This document shows positions 12,712 to 25,064 of a DNA stretch of 64,000 bases, one piece after another; within the stretch, counting starts at the first letter, position 1, and the number at the start of each line of letters is the position of its first letter. The stretch covers positions 26,075,634-26,139,633 of the forward strand of contig CM051040.1 of NCBI GenBank assembly GCA_027627225.1, given 5' to 3'. The stretch is from Congeria kusceri (taxonomy: Eukaryota; Mollusca; Bivalvia; Myida; Dreissenidae). The translations under genes and the position numbers were made by a program. Below the pieces are notes generated by a model. The model made no database searches. It saw only the letters and a list, made by a program, of their open reading frames with translations, and was not told where the DNA came from.

Positions 12712-13390
12712 ATATTTATATTCGATTACCGGTAACCGTTACTTCGAAGACATATTCTCGGTCTGGATGACTTCACACTAACGAAATGAATTGTAATAAA
12801 ATAACATATAACGAAGTTCATCTGTACTTCATACATAAACAACAAAATACAGTGCCTTTCATACAATTAAATGTTTGCAACGAATCGATGTAGATATCAA
12901 TGTGACACAAGTAATACATCATAGTTATTTTTAAAACGCATAACGACGTTATTAGCTAACATACCATTGTTTAAATTAACATTGAATTTGATCTCGTAAG
13001 AAAGTTGATTTTAATTGTAACATAATTAACAACAACAAGAATCGCTTAACATTGACTCCTCATAAGTCAGTTGAATTTACATGTACTTGCAACTTAACTA
13101 ACAACAACAAGAATCGCTTAGATTTGTTTGTTAAATATTACGTAAGCATGTACGTTGTCTTCCTTACAAAAAAAACAACAACTAGACAACAACAACGATA
13201 TCTAAAGGGGCATAGCCTTCAACAGTCATAATTAAATCACAAAATCATCGTACATGTGAAGTATAAGAATTATCAAATATAGTTTAAATAGAAGCATTGT
13301 ATGTAAAAAATTAACTTAAACATAAAACTGTTCTGTTCTGAACTGACTAAATGCATATGAATACAATTAAAAACGATGCGTTCAGAAATA

Positions 13391-13684
13391 AAATATGTTC
13401 TTACAAACCTTACTCCTTGCAATGACATCTGACTAAACAATATTGATGTATCATAGCTGTATTTAAAGGACAACAAGTACATGTACCTGACTTTAGTTTA
13501 TCAGAGTGTTTGCGTGTACACGCAATACGGATAAAATATGTTCTTACAAACCTTACTCCTTGCAATGACATCTGACTAAACAATATTGATGTATCACAGC
13601 TTTCTGTATTTAAAGGACAACAAGTACATGTACCTGACTTTAGTTTATCAGAGTATTTGCGTGTACACGCAATACGGATAAAAT
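13391..13684. repeat. Tandem duplication of a 143-base unit
   Basis: Two almost identical units beginning AAATATGTTCTTACAAACC and ending near CGTGTACACGCAATACGG. The second is marginally longer by a TTTC insertion. No function evident. Confidence 0.85.
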
Positions 13685-14904
13685 ATCTAACGTTCACTTA
13701 TTGGTGTCATATACAAATTTGATAATGTTTTACCATTAAACAAAATAATATGTATACTCGTATATATGTATGATATTCATTACATAAAACAAAACATCGA
13801 TGGATAAAAGTAAATCTACACAGTCTCTGTATACTAGCAATAAACGTCATTTATTTCCAAATCATCACTCAAATGTTTATGTATATATGTATATATAAAT
13901 ACCTTAACGTGCAGGTTTGTAGGTCAATCAATACTAAATTATCATTTTTCCAAGTACGTTATTATACGGATGTTACACGCTTTAAATAAATTGTTTTGCA
14001 AGAGATACCGTATACCACTGAATATCAACTAAAATCCGGAATAAAAAAATACAGGCTCCTAATATTTGTAAATATACGTGGTTTAATTCTTAAAAATCAT
14101 TATGACTAGCCAAGTATGCCATTGTTATGATTGTCTAAGAAAACACGTTAATTTATTTGTTTGCGGGGACCCGTTTGATGTTAAAACAAAATGTTTGCAA
14201 AAGCCACTGGTTTCATTTTTCATGGTCGACATGGTAATAAGTTAAAAATATAGGGATTTACATGGTTAGCAAATTGTAGCCAAATCATTTATAACTCCCG
14301 GTCTTTTATGGTCATATTTCTGCTTGGTGTTGCACGAGACATTAAGTGTCAATTTTAAGCTATCGGCACACATTTAAGTTACTAAGTTACCAACGTGAAT
14401 CAAGCTCAAATAGTTGGAATTTTGGATTATCACTAACTAAATCACTTAAGACATAACACCTGGATTTACTGATTGTTTATAATATTTAAATTAATTTAAC
14501 ATTAAAGAAGCAAGATGTTTACTTAACCGGTAACAATATACACATATAATCAAAGTTTCATGACATTAATAATGTTCGCTCTCTCATTTTATCAATTTCC
14601 AACAAACACCAAATTAATATCTGATAAAAAAAACAAAACTCGTGAAAAGGCATTTTCAATTCATAACAAAATAATTCCTTTATAAAAAGTATTCTGTATT
14701 TTGTGGAACGGTCCATCAAACTTGAGGCGACGCTGTTTGGTGCACATGATTAATGCGTTAGGCATTTCATAAAATGTAATTATTTTAGATATAATGAAAC
14801 CTAATCTGCACCAGTTGTAGATCTAAAGACAATCCTTGAAAAGTGTTGACAACTGTTAAACAACACAACTTCGCCGCGCTTGTAACGAAAAGACTCCCAT
14901 AAAA
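13685..14904. other. AT-rich non-coding stretch
   Basis: No repeats, genes or RNA genes were recognised. Confidence 0.5.
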
Positions 14905-15148
14905 GATTTCGTTGGGCACTTAACCGGGCTAAATGCATGTGCGTTATGTGTCTTCGAATCAGCCTGTGCAGTCCGACATTTTCCGCCTACAGTGGATTTA
15001 TGTTTAGAAGAGACTTGCTTGAAACAGAAAATACAATAAAAGCGGAAAGTGTCGTCCCGGATTAGCCTCTGCGGACTACACAGGCTAATCCGGGACGACA
15101 CTTTACGCACATGCATTAAGCCCGGTTTTCCCACGACACGCCTCTTGT
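14905..15148. mobile_element. Double-hairpin MITE, copy 1
   Basis: Family with terminal GTCGTGGGAAAACCGGGC and two internal GC-rich hairpins built on GTGTCGTCCCGGATTAGCCT. This copy has a decayed left hairpin and an intact right one, ending CCCGGTTTTCCCACGACA. Confidence 0.85.
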
Positions 15149-15303
15149 TAAATCACACGCCTTACTACAAGATCGAAATCACACGCCTTACTACAAGATC
15201 GAAATGATCGGATTATTGAATATTGTGGTAGAATGTGTAATGGACGGGGAATTTTGATTTGGACATAAATGGTGATGGAGAGAGAAACAAAAGCTAAATT
15301 GTG

Positions 15304-15577
15304 CTGGGCCCATATTCACAAAGTTCCTTAGGGAAAACTTAAGTACATTTCTTAAATTCATAAAATTCATTAGGCTATCAGTATGTGACTATTTCATGTA
15401 TAGTTCATTTGACATTTAAATGTTTCCAACCAGTAAATATTGCTCAGAAGTTTCATTTTTTACCCTATTGTAAACAGTAATAATTGGATTTCACATAGAA
15501 CATTTTATCTGAAATTTTCACCGAAGTAGAACTTAAGTTAAGATTTCCCTTAGGAGCTTGCGGGATACCAGCCCAGG
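15304..15577. mobile_element. MITE family A (CTGGGC-type ends), copy 1
   Basis: Inverted ends CTGGGCCCATATTCACAAAG and GGGATACCAGCCCAG, with inner TTAAGTT blocks also inverted. AT-rich centre, no coding capacity. Confidence 0.75.
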
Positions 15578-16800
15578 ATACAAAACAACAGTTGTGAACG
15601 GACTGAACGTAAATCCATATACCAACGTCTTAATCAACAATAAAATTGAACAATAAAAAACAAACATACTGCGAATGTCACATCTATACATAATAATTTA
15701 TTGAGACACGAATACATAAGGTTGTGTAGTGCTGTAAAAGCATAGCAACTACGACAATACGTACGTTAGGATATTACCGCAACTAAACAAGAAGCTTAAC
15801 TGTGAACACAAATGCCCTAAGACAATAAATGTGTTGCATTTATACAAAATCTACATTAATGCCCTAGTTCAGAGCGTTTTCATTGTTTTGCGGTATTCAA
15901 TAACCATCTAAAACATTTGACCTACGTAAAACATAAATGTCGCGTACAACGCTTGACCTCCGTGATACAGTCCCAGTCGTAAAATAAACGCTTCATGAAT
16001 ATGTCATAAGCCCTCATTTGTTATGAACTTTGCCACTACTTAACCGTGTCAGTCCTCTGTCATTGACCTTTGGATTAATTTCTGTGTAGCATACGGAGCA
16101 GAAATACATTGTTAACTTTCGCCTCTTGCACACATATGTAAGTATGCATTAAAAATGGTCTTTAACGGTGTGCACTGGTGATTTTTGTAAAAATAGAAAT
16201 CAAAGAAAGTTAAAATAAACATTTACGGTCTTGCAACAAAATTCAACACTATGGTATTGTACGAAGTATTTCAATCCATTGTTCGATACAATCTTTGGGC
16301 GATTTCTAACAAAAATGTCATGCTGCCATTCTTCAAACTATGAATACTAGCTCATAAACTTGTCATCATATTTGCAATGCGCACGTTTTGCTAAGCTAGA
16401 ATTAGATTAGTGTTCATTTACCTTATAAAAATTGAATTGCTCCTATTAATACAACGTGATACATGGAACCAGCCGAATCGCCAAATAAGTTACGTCGCCA
16501 AGTATAGTCCTAAGTATAGTGCCAAGTTATGTGCCAAGTTAAATCATATGTTGTATGATTTCCGTGTTTGTATGCCACTGCAATAATCTCCAATAAAGGA
16601 TAATACATTATTAACTAGTAGTATGTCTACTGCTGACGCAGTTGGACTTTTATAATCTTTTTCATTTATTCTGTATTTATTATCAACTCGCAAAGGGGGA
16701 GTGCCAGACTACGAGTATTTAGTTTTTGTACCACGTGACTTAATCTTGGATAAAACGACTGTTGATTTGTGGGAATTAATTAACGTTACAAGTAGAAACA

Positions 16801-16880
16801 TGACATTCACTTGCAACAAATGAAATTGTATGGTTTTAAACAGGACATTCACTTGCAACAAATGAAATTGTATGGTTTTG
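16801..16880. repeat. Tandem duplication of about 43 bases
   Basis: GACATTCACTTGCAACAAAT through ATGGTTTT appears twice. The counterpart in the right copy (about 23745-23790, inverted) has it once, so the doubling followed the segmental duplication. Confidence 0.8.
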
Positions 16881-17412
16881 TCATTCTACCGGCACTTAAT
16901 TTCCCGGTATGTGTCATATATTAATGAAATATTCATAATCCTTCAAAATTCATAATACCATTTCGAAATAATCATATAAATCATTTATATTCATTGTTTT
17001 CTTCATCTGTTCGTACTACAGAATACAGCGTGCATTAACTATTTCGTTTAATTGCTTTATTGTGAACATAAAACGTATTATTATACCTCACTTCGTTTTC
17101 ACATTGTAAAATCCCTATACCCATCACTGCATAATTTTAATATGTCATGGCGTTGCAAAGTAAAATACACCAAGCGAGGTATAATTTTAATATACCCCGC
17201 GCGTGACTAAAATATACCTTGCGCGTGGGCCTAAAAATAGCAACTCGGGTTTTCCGACAAATCCGTATAAGCTTATGATCAGAAGGCGCTTATTAAAATA
17301 TATTTAAAAAAATTAATGTCGATGAGCGCTTGATTTTCCAGCAATAAACTTCAGTTTAAAATGTACGATTAGTTTGTTTTTGAATTACAATATTTGTGTT
17401 CGGTATAATAAA

Positions 17413-17545
17413 ATAAATATCACAGGCAAGTTGAGGGGTATAGTAAATATTGCCCCCCTCGAAGAGTAATGTCTTCGGCCTAGGTTTACATCACTCTCCT
17501 CGGGGTGCAATATTTACTATACCCCTCGTCTGCCTATGATATTTA
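17413..17545. repeat. Palindromic foldback element
   Basis: TAAATATCACAGGCAAGTTG and GAGGGGTATAGTAAATATTG pair with complements ending at 17545, around a centre containing CTTCGGCCTAGG. It belongs to sequence missing from the right copy of the duplication. Confidence 0.8.
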
Positions 17546-17593
17546 TATATTATTCTACTTCCTCACAGTTGCCTTATTAATGTATATGAGTTG

Positions 17594-17786
17594 TGTCGTG
17601 GGAAGACCTGATTTGATGCATGTGCGTAAAGTGTCGTCCCGGATCAGCCTGTGCAGTCCGCACAGGCTGAACAGGGACGGCACTTTCCGCCTACAGTGTA
17701 TTTACGTTTAGAAGAGACTTCCTTGAAACAGAAAATACCATACAAGCGGAAAGTGTCGTCCCGAATTAGCCTGTGCGGACTGTATA
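17594..17786. mobile_element. Double-hairpin MITE, copy 2, right end lost
   Basis: Left end GTCGTGGGAAGACC and the full first hairpin are present. The element stops inside the second hairpin where a TTTA repeat begins. Confidence 0.85.
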
Positions 17787-17787
17787 T

Positions 17788-17789
17788 CT

Positions 17790-17820
<31 letters not shown>

Positions 17821-17822
17821 CA
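17788..17822. repeat. TTTA microsatellite
   Basis: About eight TTTA units directly replacing the missing half of the MITE. Confidence 0.95.
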
Positions 17823-18557
17823 GCTATTTTAGTCCTTTTAACAAGACAAAATATATATTTGTTATATTTGTTCGTGTTGTGAGATCACATAAAAAACGAA
17901 TATACGTATAATATTTGTTCAATGGCCCATTTCCGGAAAATATCATGCAAATCCGTGCATGACTAACTCTTTTGTTGCTAACTAAACAGACACACCAAAG
18001 CCGGCAACCATAACAAACCATAACCTTCTCAGTGGAGGTAATTAATAAATTGAACCAACACTCAGTATGTTTGCGTGTATATAAAAAAGAAAAATAATGC
18101 ATGTTTTGATTACTAAGTTACAGTCTCTTACATGACCCTTGGTTACGAATCATGCACGCACTGTTGGAAATATGGCAAACTATTTGTAAGCATACAAATG
18201 AACGAAAATATGTGTATGCTAACACACTGCAAGTTGTGTTGAATGACTGTATATCATGACATTTAAATACGTCACGAGTAAGGAAAACACTGGCTTAAAA
18301 ACAAATGAGCAAGCAGTATTTATAAAATTAATTTCTTGTTCAGTCAACCACATCAAGATATAAATAAATGCAAAAAATCATATCTGAATACAGCATATTA
18401 TATAACATTGTATTATTTGCCCTTATCATGGCGTCATACAGACTTTTGCCATTTTAAAAGGACATTACAAGAACAATATATCACAATAAATAAATCTATT
18501 AGATATCTATGAAAGTAGTTTTTTGTTTCGAAAATCAGTCTATAACCGAACATGCAA

Positions 18558-18633
18558 GCCACTTTGGCCGAGTGGTTAGATTTACAAACAAAATTGAATT
18601 TGAAGGTCGTGTGGTGGAGTCCCGGCGGAGGGA
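18558..18633 (+). repeat. tRNA-like sequence (degenerate), left duplication copy
   Basis: A-box-like TGGCCGAGTGGTTAG and a decayed B-box region GTGGAGTCCCGGC, with no proper anticodon arm. It is the counterpart of 27487-27560 and probably the head of a tRNA-derived element, not a working tRNA. Confidence 0.55.
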
Positions 18634-18637
18634 TATA

Positions 18638-18990
18638 GAGAATACTAGGTTAGTGTTGAATAAAGGTAAGTTTATTTATCGAGACTTAGAAAACCTGAAC
18701 CACAAGCCTTGACGAGTGGTACACGTTTTCATGCCGACCAATAAACTTATCTGTATTCAAAACTATTCTATTATTCTATTTATCCCATTATTTTCTGTCT
18801 TTATTTCGAAAATAAACGAAAGACAACACACTAAATATTACGAAAAACATCAAATGACGTTATAGAAATCAACATGATGACGTCATTATACTGGTCGTGT
18901 GTGCTTTATCCCACAGTGCTGAAATAAAGCACAGTTTATCCCACGGAGTGCTTTTTCGTCAATGCCAGCGTGTTAACGCGATAAATGTTG
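18638..18990. mobile_element. Foldback-type insertion after the tRNA-like sequence
   Basis: Sequence beginning AATACTAGGTTAGTGTTGAAT, absent from the equivalent place in the right duplication copy (about 27563). Related to the palindrome at 23551-23672. It also contains a GCTTTATCCCAC inverted repeat near 18905-18955. Confidence 0.55.
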
Positions 18991-20277
18991 ATCTTCTTTA
19001 TGTTGATCTTCTTTATGTTTTTATATTGAACTACAATACGTGGATTAGTTCGTCCAGATGTTTCAGTTTTTGAAGTTATGGCATTTAATGGCATTTAAAA
19101 ATACGAAAATCTGTGAATAAATCAAATTCTGAGTAACTCGGCTAAGAGAATGGTGTCCTGTTAATGTAAAAGTATGCCAATCCTTCCAACCATCAAATTA
19201 CAAAGTTATAGTGACACGTTAAAAGACCACACATATATTTAACTCAATTATGAATACGTTTATGCTTGTAACGGCTTGACAACTGTTTGAGGCGTTGCTA
19301 TACTTGAAAACATACTTGCACGAGATTTTAATCTGCTTTGATAAGTGACCAAGGAAGTGCGTTGCTAGAAGATATTAAAAGTTGATTATCACGTTTCTGT
19401 ATATGTCATATTGGCTTCGTTCCGGTTTCACTTACCATCGTGATGTATAAAGCTGTCGACATGTCCACTAAACAACATTAAGCACTTATGAGGAAATATC
19501 AGCCCTGCATGAACATCCACATATAAAGCCTACAGACATGTGGAGTAGATCCAAAACTTATTATTTTAATATGAAGTCAGCAATTAAGTTTACCTTACAC
19601 ATTGAAGTAGATAAATTGATGGTAAACCTAATGTTCGCAATAATGAAAAGAAAAAAATCATCGTATTTTATTCGAGCATTTGGCACATTCTTTTGATGAC
19701 TAACAGCATCTTTACAACAACATCCCAGCTCATTAAATATTCAGTTGTGTGTGGATTATAATAATACAATTACAGCAAATACATTAAAAAAACACTAAAA
19801 TACCATGTTGTTAAAATAAACAAGAACGTTAAAGTACATAAGATACGCTTAATCTCAAGACGTCCACGGCAATACAAAATGTCGCTCTTTCCTCGCAATA
19901 TCTGCATGGCCAACACTAGGGTAAAGGCTCATTGTGCACGAACGTGGTCCATCATTGCGTAAAATACTTAATACATACTACCTTTAAGGCAAATGTCGCA
20001 TGTTATATTGTCCAAATTTAGATCAAATGTCATTTTCTCTATCCACACAGCAAGTAGTAAAACCAATAATGTATTAACTGCAAATGTGCAGCCTACTGTT
20101 TGTAGACACATGGTTTCCTTACTTATTTTATTTACCTGGTAAATACTACCGTTAATTCATTGCAAGCCATTAAATAATGTCAATTTTTATGGTCATCACA
20201 TATATCCACGCAGGAAGTGGTAAATAATCAGCATGTACTGGTTGTGTATCGTTTTTTAAATAAACGAACCGCGAAGG
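18991..20277. other. 3' flank of the receptor pseudogene
   Basis: Non-coding; collinear with 27600-29190 in the right copy. No gene seen. Confidence 0.6.
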
Positions 20278-21183
20278 AGGACTTAAGCCGACAACGGAAC
20301 ATGTCAATGATGCTCTTGCGGAAGCGCTTGGACAAGAAGCCGTATCAAACGGAGAGATGCCGGTGAAGTGATCGCCGAACTCCTCGTTAGGATAGGCTTT
20401 GGAGCCGCTTCCCGGCGGCGCTCGCATGAACTTGTTAATCCTTCTTGGAAGCGGCAAAATTGTCGCAAACAGAATCACTATGAGGACAATCTTGGACATC
20501 CGCGCGATGGACTTCCGGGTAACTTCTGTCGCCGTTTCTCGAGTCGATTTCTTTAGTAGAAATATCTTAAGAAGATGGAGAACAACGATGACTACTACTG
20601 GAATCAGGTACACAACTAACCAACCAATCACGAGACACCCGCCCGGAAACATGAAGCCGTGGATGAGGAGAATTGCAGTAGTCCCAATGAGAACTACTCC
20701 ACAAATCCAGACACCCAATGACATGTAGATAACACGCCTTTTGCTCAGAACGATTTGTGAAGTCAGCGGGTAAGTGATTGTGATGTATCTCAGTATGGCT
20801 AGTAGAGCCACATGCGAATTGGAGGCAAACCAAGCGAGTGAGAAGATGATATAATAAGGGTTGTTAATGACGTTGCTTCTTTCTGAACATTCAGCACTCA
20901 TCACAAGATAATCAATTGATTAGGAAATATTCGCTGAAAGGAAGACCGCATCTGCAATTGCCAGACATGCCACGGCAACGAACGTGGAGTCCTGGAGCTT
21001 CTTGTCACGGTACACACTGACTACGACGAGAATGTTGGCAATGACCCCCACCAGGAATCCGCTCTCGATGGCATTGTACACACACCTGGTGTTACAGACC
21101 CCGCATTCGATGACGGAGGCATCGGACCTTCCAACCGCGGTTCCGGAATAGCTTCCGTAGGCATTCGGCTTGCTACCGTTCAT
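20278..21183 (-). pseudogene. Broken copy of the class A GPCR at 29.6-30.7 kb
   Basis: Read from 21183 downward, the frame matches the intact paralogue from its ATG: same start, same CxxCxxxC cluster, TM1 and TM2. An in-frame TAA then stands where the paralogue has Arg88 (AGG). The same frame continues through TM2-TM6, including LRY for DRY and LPLP in TM6. At the 20352/20353 junction 33 bases (11 codons, most of TM7 up to the Asn of NPxxY) are missing. A further single-base loss near 20346 shifts the frame. Shifted-frame similarity continues through helix 8 until about 20278, after which the whole Ser-rich tail of the paralogue is absent. A stop, a TM7 deletion, a frameshift and a tail deletion make a functional receptor very unlikely. 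The lesions and the surrounding duplicated flanks support a duplicated pseudogene, not a retrocopy. Confidence 0.92.
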
Positions 21184-21461
21184 CTTTTGACTTAGTTCTA
21201 GATTCTATAATCAAAATTCATAAAAATTCACAACTATACGCAGCAGTGCAATCTTTCTTACCGTAGTAACAGCTGTATAAAATGTTACACTATAACACAC
21301 CATTTCAATATTTACAATAATTTAACACACAAAACCAAACAAACAATGACATTGAAACATTGTTCACAATGCGAATTTGTGTTTTTTTTAATGTTATCAA
21401 ACTTAACATTTCAAACAAAACACCTAATTTCGATATATATCAAATGTACCAAACGTAAAGG

Positions 21462-21462
<1 letters not shown>

Positions 21463-21525
<63 letters not shown>

Positions 21526-21549
21526 ACTACTACTACTAGTCTACTACTT

Positions 21550-21583
<34 letters not shown>

Positions 21584-21596
21584 AACTTCTACTTAC
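21463..21596. repeat. CTA trinucleotide microsatellite
   Basis: About 40 CTA units with a few interruptions. It gives long Leu or Ser frames that are not genes. Confidence 0.95.
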
Positions 21597-22349
21597 TTTA
21601 TTATTATTTTGACTCACAATGGGGTGGATACTGCTTTTTTAAATTTTGGATCAACAAACTCAAGAGGTGTTGCACTTTTTGTTAAAACAGAAACTACAAA
21701 TAAAATATGCATAAAAAGATGGTGATGGAAACGTTTTAGCCCTTATTTTATGTTTCTGTTAAAATAACTCACATTACAATACTTTTAATGCCCAATTGTA
21801 GACAACCCGCCATGTTATAAAAGAGTCTTCAAATTGGGAACAAAATGTATATCATATGCTGGGATTGGAATCAAGTGCTTGACCCATTGTTAGTGTTACA
21901 AATTTTTGTAAACTGTCCTAGGAAGGATTGTCCGTGACACAACAGAGTGAGTGTCACTTTACACTTTATTTTACTCTGCAATTATAACTATTTACATCTT
22001 CAACAAACTAAAGAATAAAAATCTCACATTCCGAAATGAATAATAGCAGCTTTTTACTTTACATTGTAGAGTATCTCAAATAAATCCAACAGCCAGAAAA
22101 TCTGAAGAAACTCAAAGAGAACTGAATGATCCTAGATCCCACTATTTAAACAGAAATAGGAGCAATGGATCATGAATCATAAAAATACAACACTACCCTC
22201 CCCTATGACAAATGGTACCCATTAAATTTTAAATCAAGGTGCTAATGTTCATTTCATCTCACACACTATTAAATGCAAATACTTCAACATAATAAGTCTT
22301 ACTAATAAAAGTATCGCTTCAAACATCCATAAAGTGTTAATATGTTTCC

Positions 22350-22531
22350 TTTCAAAGCAGATAATTCACACATATATAGAAACACTTTCATAAACAAATC
22401 CACCATGGTAATGTTTCTTCTTCAGTTCTGTTCATTTTCATTTCAAAGCAGATAATTCACACATATATAGAAACACTTTCATAAACAAATCCACCATGGT
22501 AATGTTTCTTCTTCAGTTCTGTTCATTTTCA
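22350..22531. repeat. Perfect 91-base tandem duplication
   Basis: The unit starting TTTCAAAGCAGATAATTCAC occurs twice, at 22350 and 22441, apparently without mismatch, so it is recent. Confidence 0.92.
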
Positions 22532-22639
22532 AACTATTAAAATTTTTTTTTATTCACACCAATGTTATTTGTATTCCTTGGTCACAGTGTCCTGATGCCG
22601 TTTGGTATTATATTTTAATTCAACAATTGAAAATGATAG

Positions 22640-23010
22640 AAACAAGGCTCTTTGTGATCTCAATGGCGGCTACGTTTTTAACGAATCAAAATGATTTGAA
22701 AGAATTAGGTAGATTATCCCCCAATGACCATTTCTGTGAAATTTAATTTGAAATCCAGCAAGTGATTTCCGACAAGAAGATATTCCAAGTGTTCTAAATA
22801 GCCAATAAAAAACTGCAGCCCTTCCCCCTTAGAGGCCATCTTATTTATCGAATCATAACGATATGAACGAATAGGGTAGATGGTCCGCCCAGGAACATTT
22901 CTATGAAATTATGTCGAAATCAAGCAAGTGGTCACAGTCAAGATTTTTTTTTTTAGTTTTCAAGATAGCCATATAAGGAAAACTGCCGCTCCCCCTGGTG
23001 GCCATATCAT
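22640..23010. repeat. Two diverged units of about 185 bases
   Basis: Shared blocks ATGGCGGC/GAGGCCATC, AACGAATC-AAATGA, GGTAGAT, GAAATTTAATTTGAAATC and CTGC-GCCC-TTCCCC mark two tandem units of a dispersed repeat. Non-coding. Confidence 0.6.
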
Positions 23011-23550
23011 TCAACAGAACGGAACTATTTTCGAACTCGTCCGAGCAACACCAGTTTAGTTTTATTATAAATACATGTAATTTCAGAAAGTTATTTACAC
23101 GAATTTAATTTTTTATATGTTTGAACCTCATCAGATATGAAAAATGTTACAATGTTCCAGTTTAAAGAGTCATCACCGTTCAACCGTGATAAAATCACGA
23201 ACTGAAATTATAGTTATTAGCAACTGGAGTTTACTTACACTTACTGAAAAGCGACGCTTCTTTTACTGATCTCTTATTGCACATAACTTTATCTGATTAA
23301 TATTAATGATTAATATGATTAGTTTGAAAATGTATTTTATCCCATCTTCACAGAGACATTGACGAAATAACACCCCGTGGGATAAACTTAGCTGTATTCC
23401 ACCTTGTTGAATACAGCAAAGACGCGCAGTTTAATGACGACATTTTGTTGTTTATCGTGACGTCATTTTATGTTTTTTGGGTTATTTAGTGTGCTTTTTT
23501 AGTATATTTTCAAAAGAAAGGGAGAAAATGATGAAATGATGAGATTATTA

Positions 23551-23672
23551 GAATACTAGGATTAGTGTTGAATATAGAGAAGTTTATCTTGCTCGGCTCG
23601 CCAAGGCTTGCGCTTCCGGTGTTCTAAGCCTGGCAAGATAAACTTCCCTATATTCAACACTAACCTAGTATT
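23551..23672. repeat. Palindromic foldback element
   Basis: GAATACTAGGATTAGTGTTG at the left pairs with CAACACTAACCTAGTATTC at the right, and AAGTTTATCTTG pairs inward. The centre is GC-rich (GGCTCGCCAAGGCTTGCGC). Confidence 0.85.
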
Positions 23673-24439
23673 CCCTCAATGAATTTTAAAGGATTGTGTA
23701 TATTTCATACATTTATTACAAATAACGGGAAAATAAGTGCCGGCAGAATGACAAAGTCACACAATTTTATTTCCTGCAAGTGAATGTCCTCTTGCTATTT
23801 GTAACGTATCCTTGTTGTTCTCAACTTAATAAATTTCCATTTTAGACGTATAAACTGGACACTTATTGAATACAAACAGCATGTTCATATTTTCAGTTAA
23901 GTCACATTTGATGCATTATTTTGAAAGGCAAATTACGGTTTATTAGTAAATTGACAAATCAGCAGTCGTTTTATCAAAGCTAAGGTCACGTGGTACAAAA
24001 ACAAAGTACTGTAATTCTTGCATCAAGGCTGTCGCGAGATGAAAATAAACACAAAATAAATATATAAAAAAGATTATGATTAAGTCCAACTGCGTAAGTA
24101 GCAGATATACCCCAATGTAATAACTTATTATCCATTATCCTGTATTGGGGGTCATTGCAGTAGACCGATCCGGGTTTTGCTAAGAATAGTTTAAACTCCT
24201 CACAGCTATTGTTAAGGGATTCTTTTCCATTCATCAAAAATCACAAACATTACCACGTGCTCTTTTCAATATCACAAACATTATGCACGTGTTCTTTTGT
24301 ATGAAATAGTTTAACCACTGAACACGTGATATTCAAGTGCAATGATTGAATAATATTGCAGATTAATTTGAAAATGATTGACATTTGTGGAAGCGTCAAT
24401 TGCATATGAAACACGGAAAACATAAAACATACGATTTAA

Positions 24440-24693
24440 CCAGGGCCTGTATTTATAAAGAGTCTTAAGCTATTCTTAACTTAAGTTGAGAATAAGTCAA
24501 AATTTGAATTTGTGTTTAAAACACTATGCTTTCTAATATGTACGTAACAAATACTAAATATTAACACATTTGAAACTATAAATGCACTTTCTTTGTTAAA
24601 ATCTTTTTTGTCAGAAAATCCAATTATAAAATTTCATAATTTTAAGAATTTTCTTAATTTCTGACTAAGATTCTTCATAAATACCAGCCCAGG
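24440..24693. mobile_element. MITE family A, copy 2
   Basis: Ends CCAGGGCCTGTATTTATAAA and AAATACCAGCCCAGG with inverted TTAAGTTAAG-type subterminal blocks. Inserted after GATTTAAC, a site that is uninterrupted in the left duplication copy (about 16538, inverted). Confidence 0.8.
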
Positions 24694-25064
24694 GGCTGGT
24701 ATTTATAAAGCTCCTTTGTAAATCTTAACCTAAGTAGTACTTAAGTGAAAATTCAGATATGAGATCCAATGCTTCCTGTCTACAACAGGGTTAAAACGAT
24801 ATTTATCATTTTAATTTTTTAAAGAATTTTAATGTAAATAAAAGACCTAGACACGTCGAAACGATATTTATCATTTTAATTTCTTAAAGAATTTTAATGT
24901 AAAAAAAAGACCTAGACACGTCGAAACGATATTTATCATTTTAATTTTGTAAAGAATTTTAATGTTAAAAAAAGACCTAGACACGAAACCCCCACAGACA
25001 CAGACAGATATTTTTTTAAGAAATTTGCTTAAGTTCTTCCAAGGGAGCTTTTGTGAATATGGAC
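24693..25064. mobile_element. MITE family A, copy 3, abutting copy 2
   Basis: Starts GGGGCTGGTATTTATAAAGC at the end of copy 2 and ends GGGAGCTTTTGTGAATATGG. Inside, a unit of about 63 bases with ACGATATTTATCATTTTAAT is repeated three times (about 24797-24985). Confidence 0.7.

Larger units (their letters stand above)
15890..21390. repeat. Left copy of a segmental duplication (with an inverted sub-block)
   Basis: The part from about 16.98 to 21.39 kb matches 25.68-30.86 kb in direct orientation, including the receptor pseudogene, both flanks and a tRNA-like sequence. The part from about 15.89 to 16.95 kb matches 23.68-25.68 kb in inverted orientation. Similarity is judged by eye at roughly 75-85 per cent outside insertions. 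Confidence 0.85.

Noticed and set aside
21346..21617. Poly-Leu and poly-Ser frames on both strands
   Set aside because: Both are translations of the CTA microsatellite.
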